From Pseudothauera rhizosphaerae (GTDB lineage Bacteria; Pseudomonadota; Gammaproteobacteria; Burkholderiales; Rhodocyclaceae): a DNA stretch of 64,000 nt. The stretch is from the NCBI RefSeq assembly GCF_004801305.1, contig NZ_SSOD01000001.1, positions 1 through 64,000 on the forward strand, read 5' to 3'. The notes beneath the pieces are model-generated. The model made no database searches, was not told the origin of the DNA, and was given only the letters and a program-made list of their open reading frames with translations. The position numbers were made by a program, and so were the translations under genes. Shown here piece after piece: positions 63,238 to 64,000 of the stretch; the first letter of the stretch is position 1; the number at the start of each line of letters is the position of its first letter.

Positions 63238-64000
<763 letters not shown>

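Overview
The window is a high-GC stretch of a betaproteobacterial chromosome. It most resembles the Rhodocyclales (the Thauera, Azoarcus and Zoogloea group). The reasons are the nadD-rsfS-rlmH-maf-rng block, an H-NS-like protein, a BPSS1780-type membrane protein, a THxN-type PEP-CTERM protein, an ahcY gene behind an SAH riboswitch, and a leucine/isovalerate (liu) catabolic cluster. This is inference from gene content; no rRNA or other taxonomic marker is present. No phage, insertion sequence, CRISPR array or tRNA was found.

Layout. 0-2 kb: an H-NS-like gene and an exopolysaccharide priming glycosyltransferase, then a DUF4143 ATPase. 3.4-13 kb: polA facing a LOG-family gene, then thrB and a run of housekeeping genes (nadD, rsfS, rlmH, maf, rng). 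13-17 kb: a UbiA-type prenyltransferase, ruvA and ruvB, with a PEP-CTERM protein gene inserted between the ruv genes; that gene has its own sigma-54-type promoter and terminator. 17-24 kb, minus strand: a DUF2249 protein, an RlmI-type methyltransferase, a small regulator pair, and the acyltransferase x2-dapF-DUF484-xerC operon. 24-30 kb: the methyl cycle (metK with a structured leader, SAH riboswitch-ahcY, metF), with a toxin-antitoxin pair and tlyA between ahcY and metF. 30-38 kb: transporters, a DUF1631 protein, a HerA-like ATPase, yebC, ruvC and a dienelactone hydrolase. 38.7-49.7 kb: one chemotaxis operon, cheY-MCP-STAS-cheA-MCP-cheW-MCP-cheR-cheD-cheB. 49.9-54.7 kb: a membrane flavocytochrome with two small cytochromes c, divergent from a PepSY/two-component operon. 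54.7-57.8 kb: a Gx transporter, a NusG-II protein, rapZ, an MBL hydrolase and two DUF1289 proteins. 57.9-64 kb: the liu cluster, interrupted by a second toxin-antitoxin pair; the last gene runs off the window.

The most interesting signals are these. (1) The first receptor of the chemotaxis operon carries a CheZ-like Asp/Gln phosphatase motif after its signalling hairpin, and the operon has no cheZ, cheC or cheX. (2) A strong promoter and a leader of about 147 nt ending in a terminator-like hairpin lie in front of metK. (3) A perfect 15-bp inverted repeat covers the ribosome binding site of a toxin-antitoxin operon that is translationally joined to tlyA. (4) A four-half-site operator candidate lies between the cytochrome operon and its likely two-component regulator. 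(5) A sigma-54-type promoter drives a PEP-CTERM gene inside the ruvAB locus. Dispersed palindromic repeats sit only in the gaps between transcription units.
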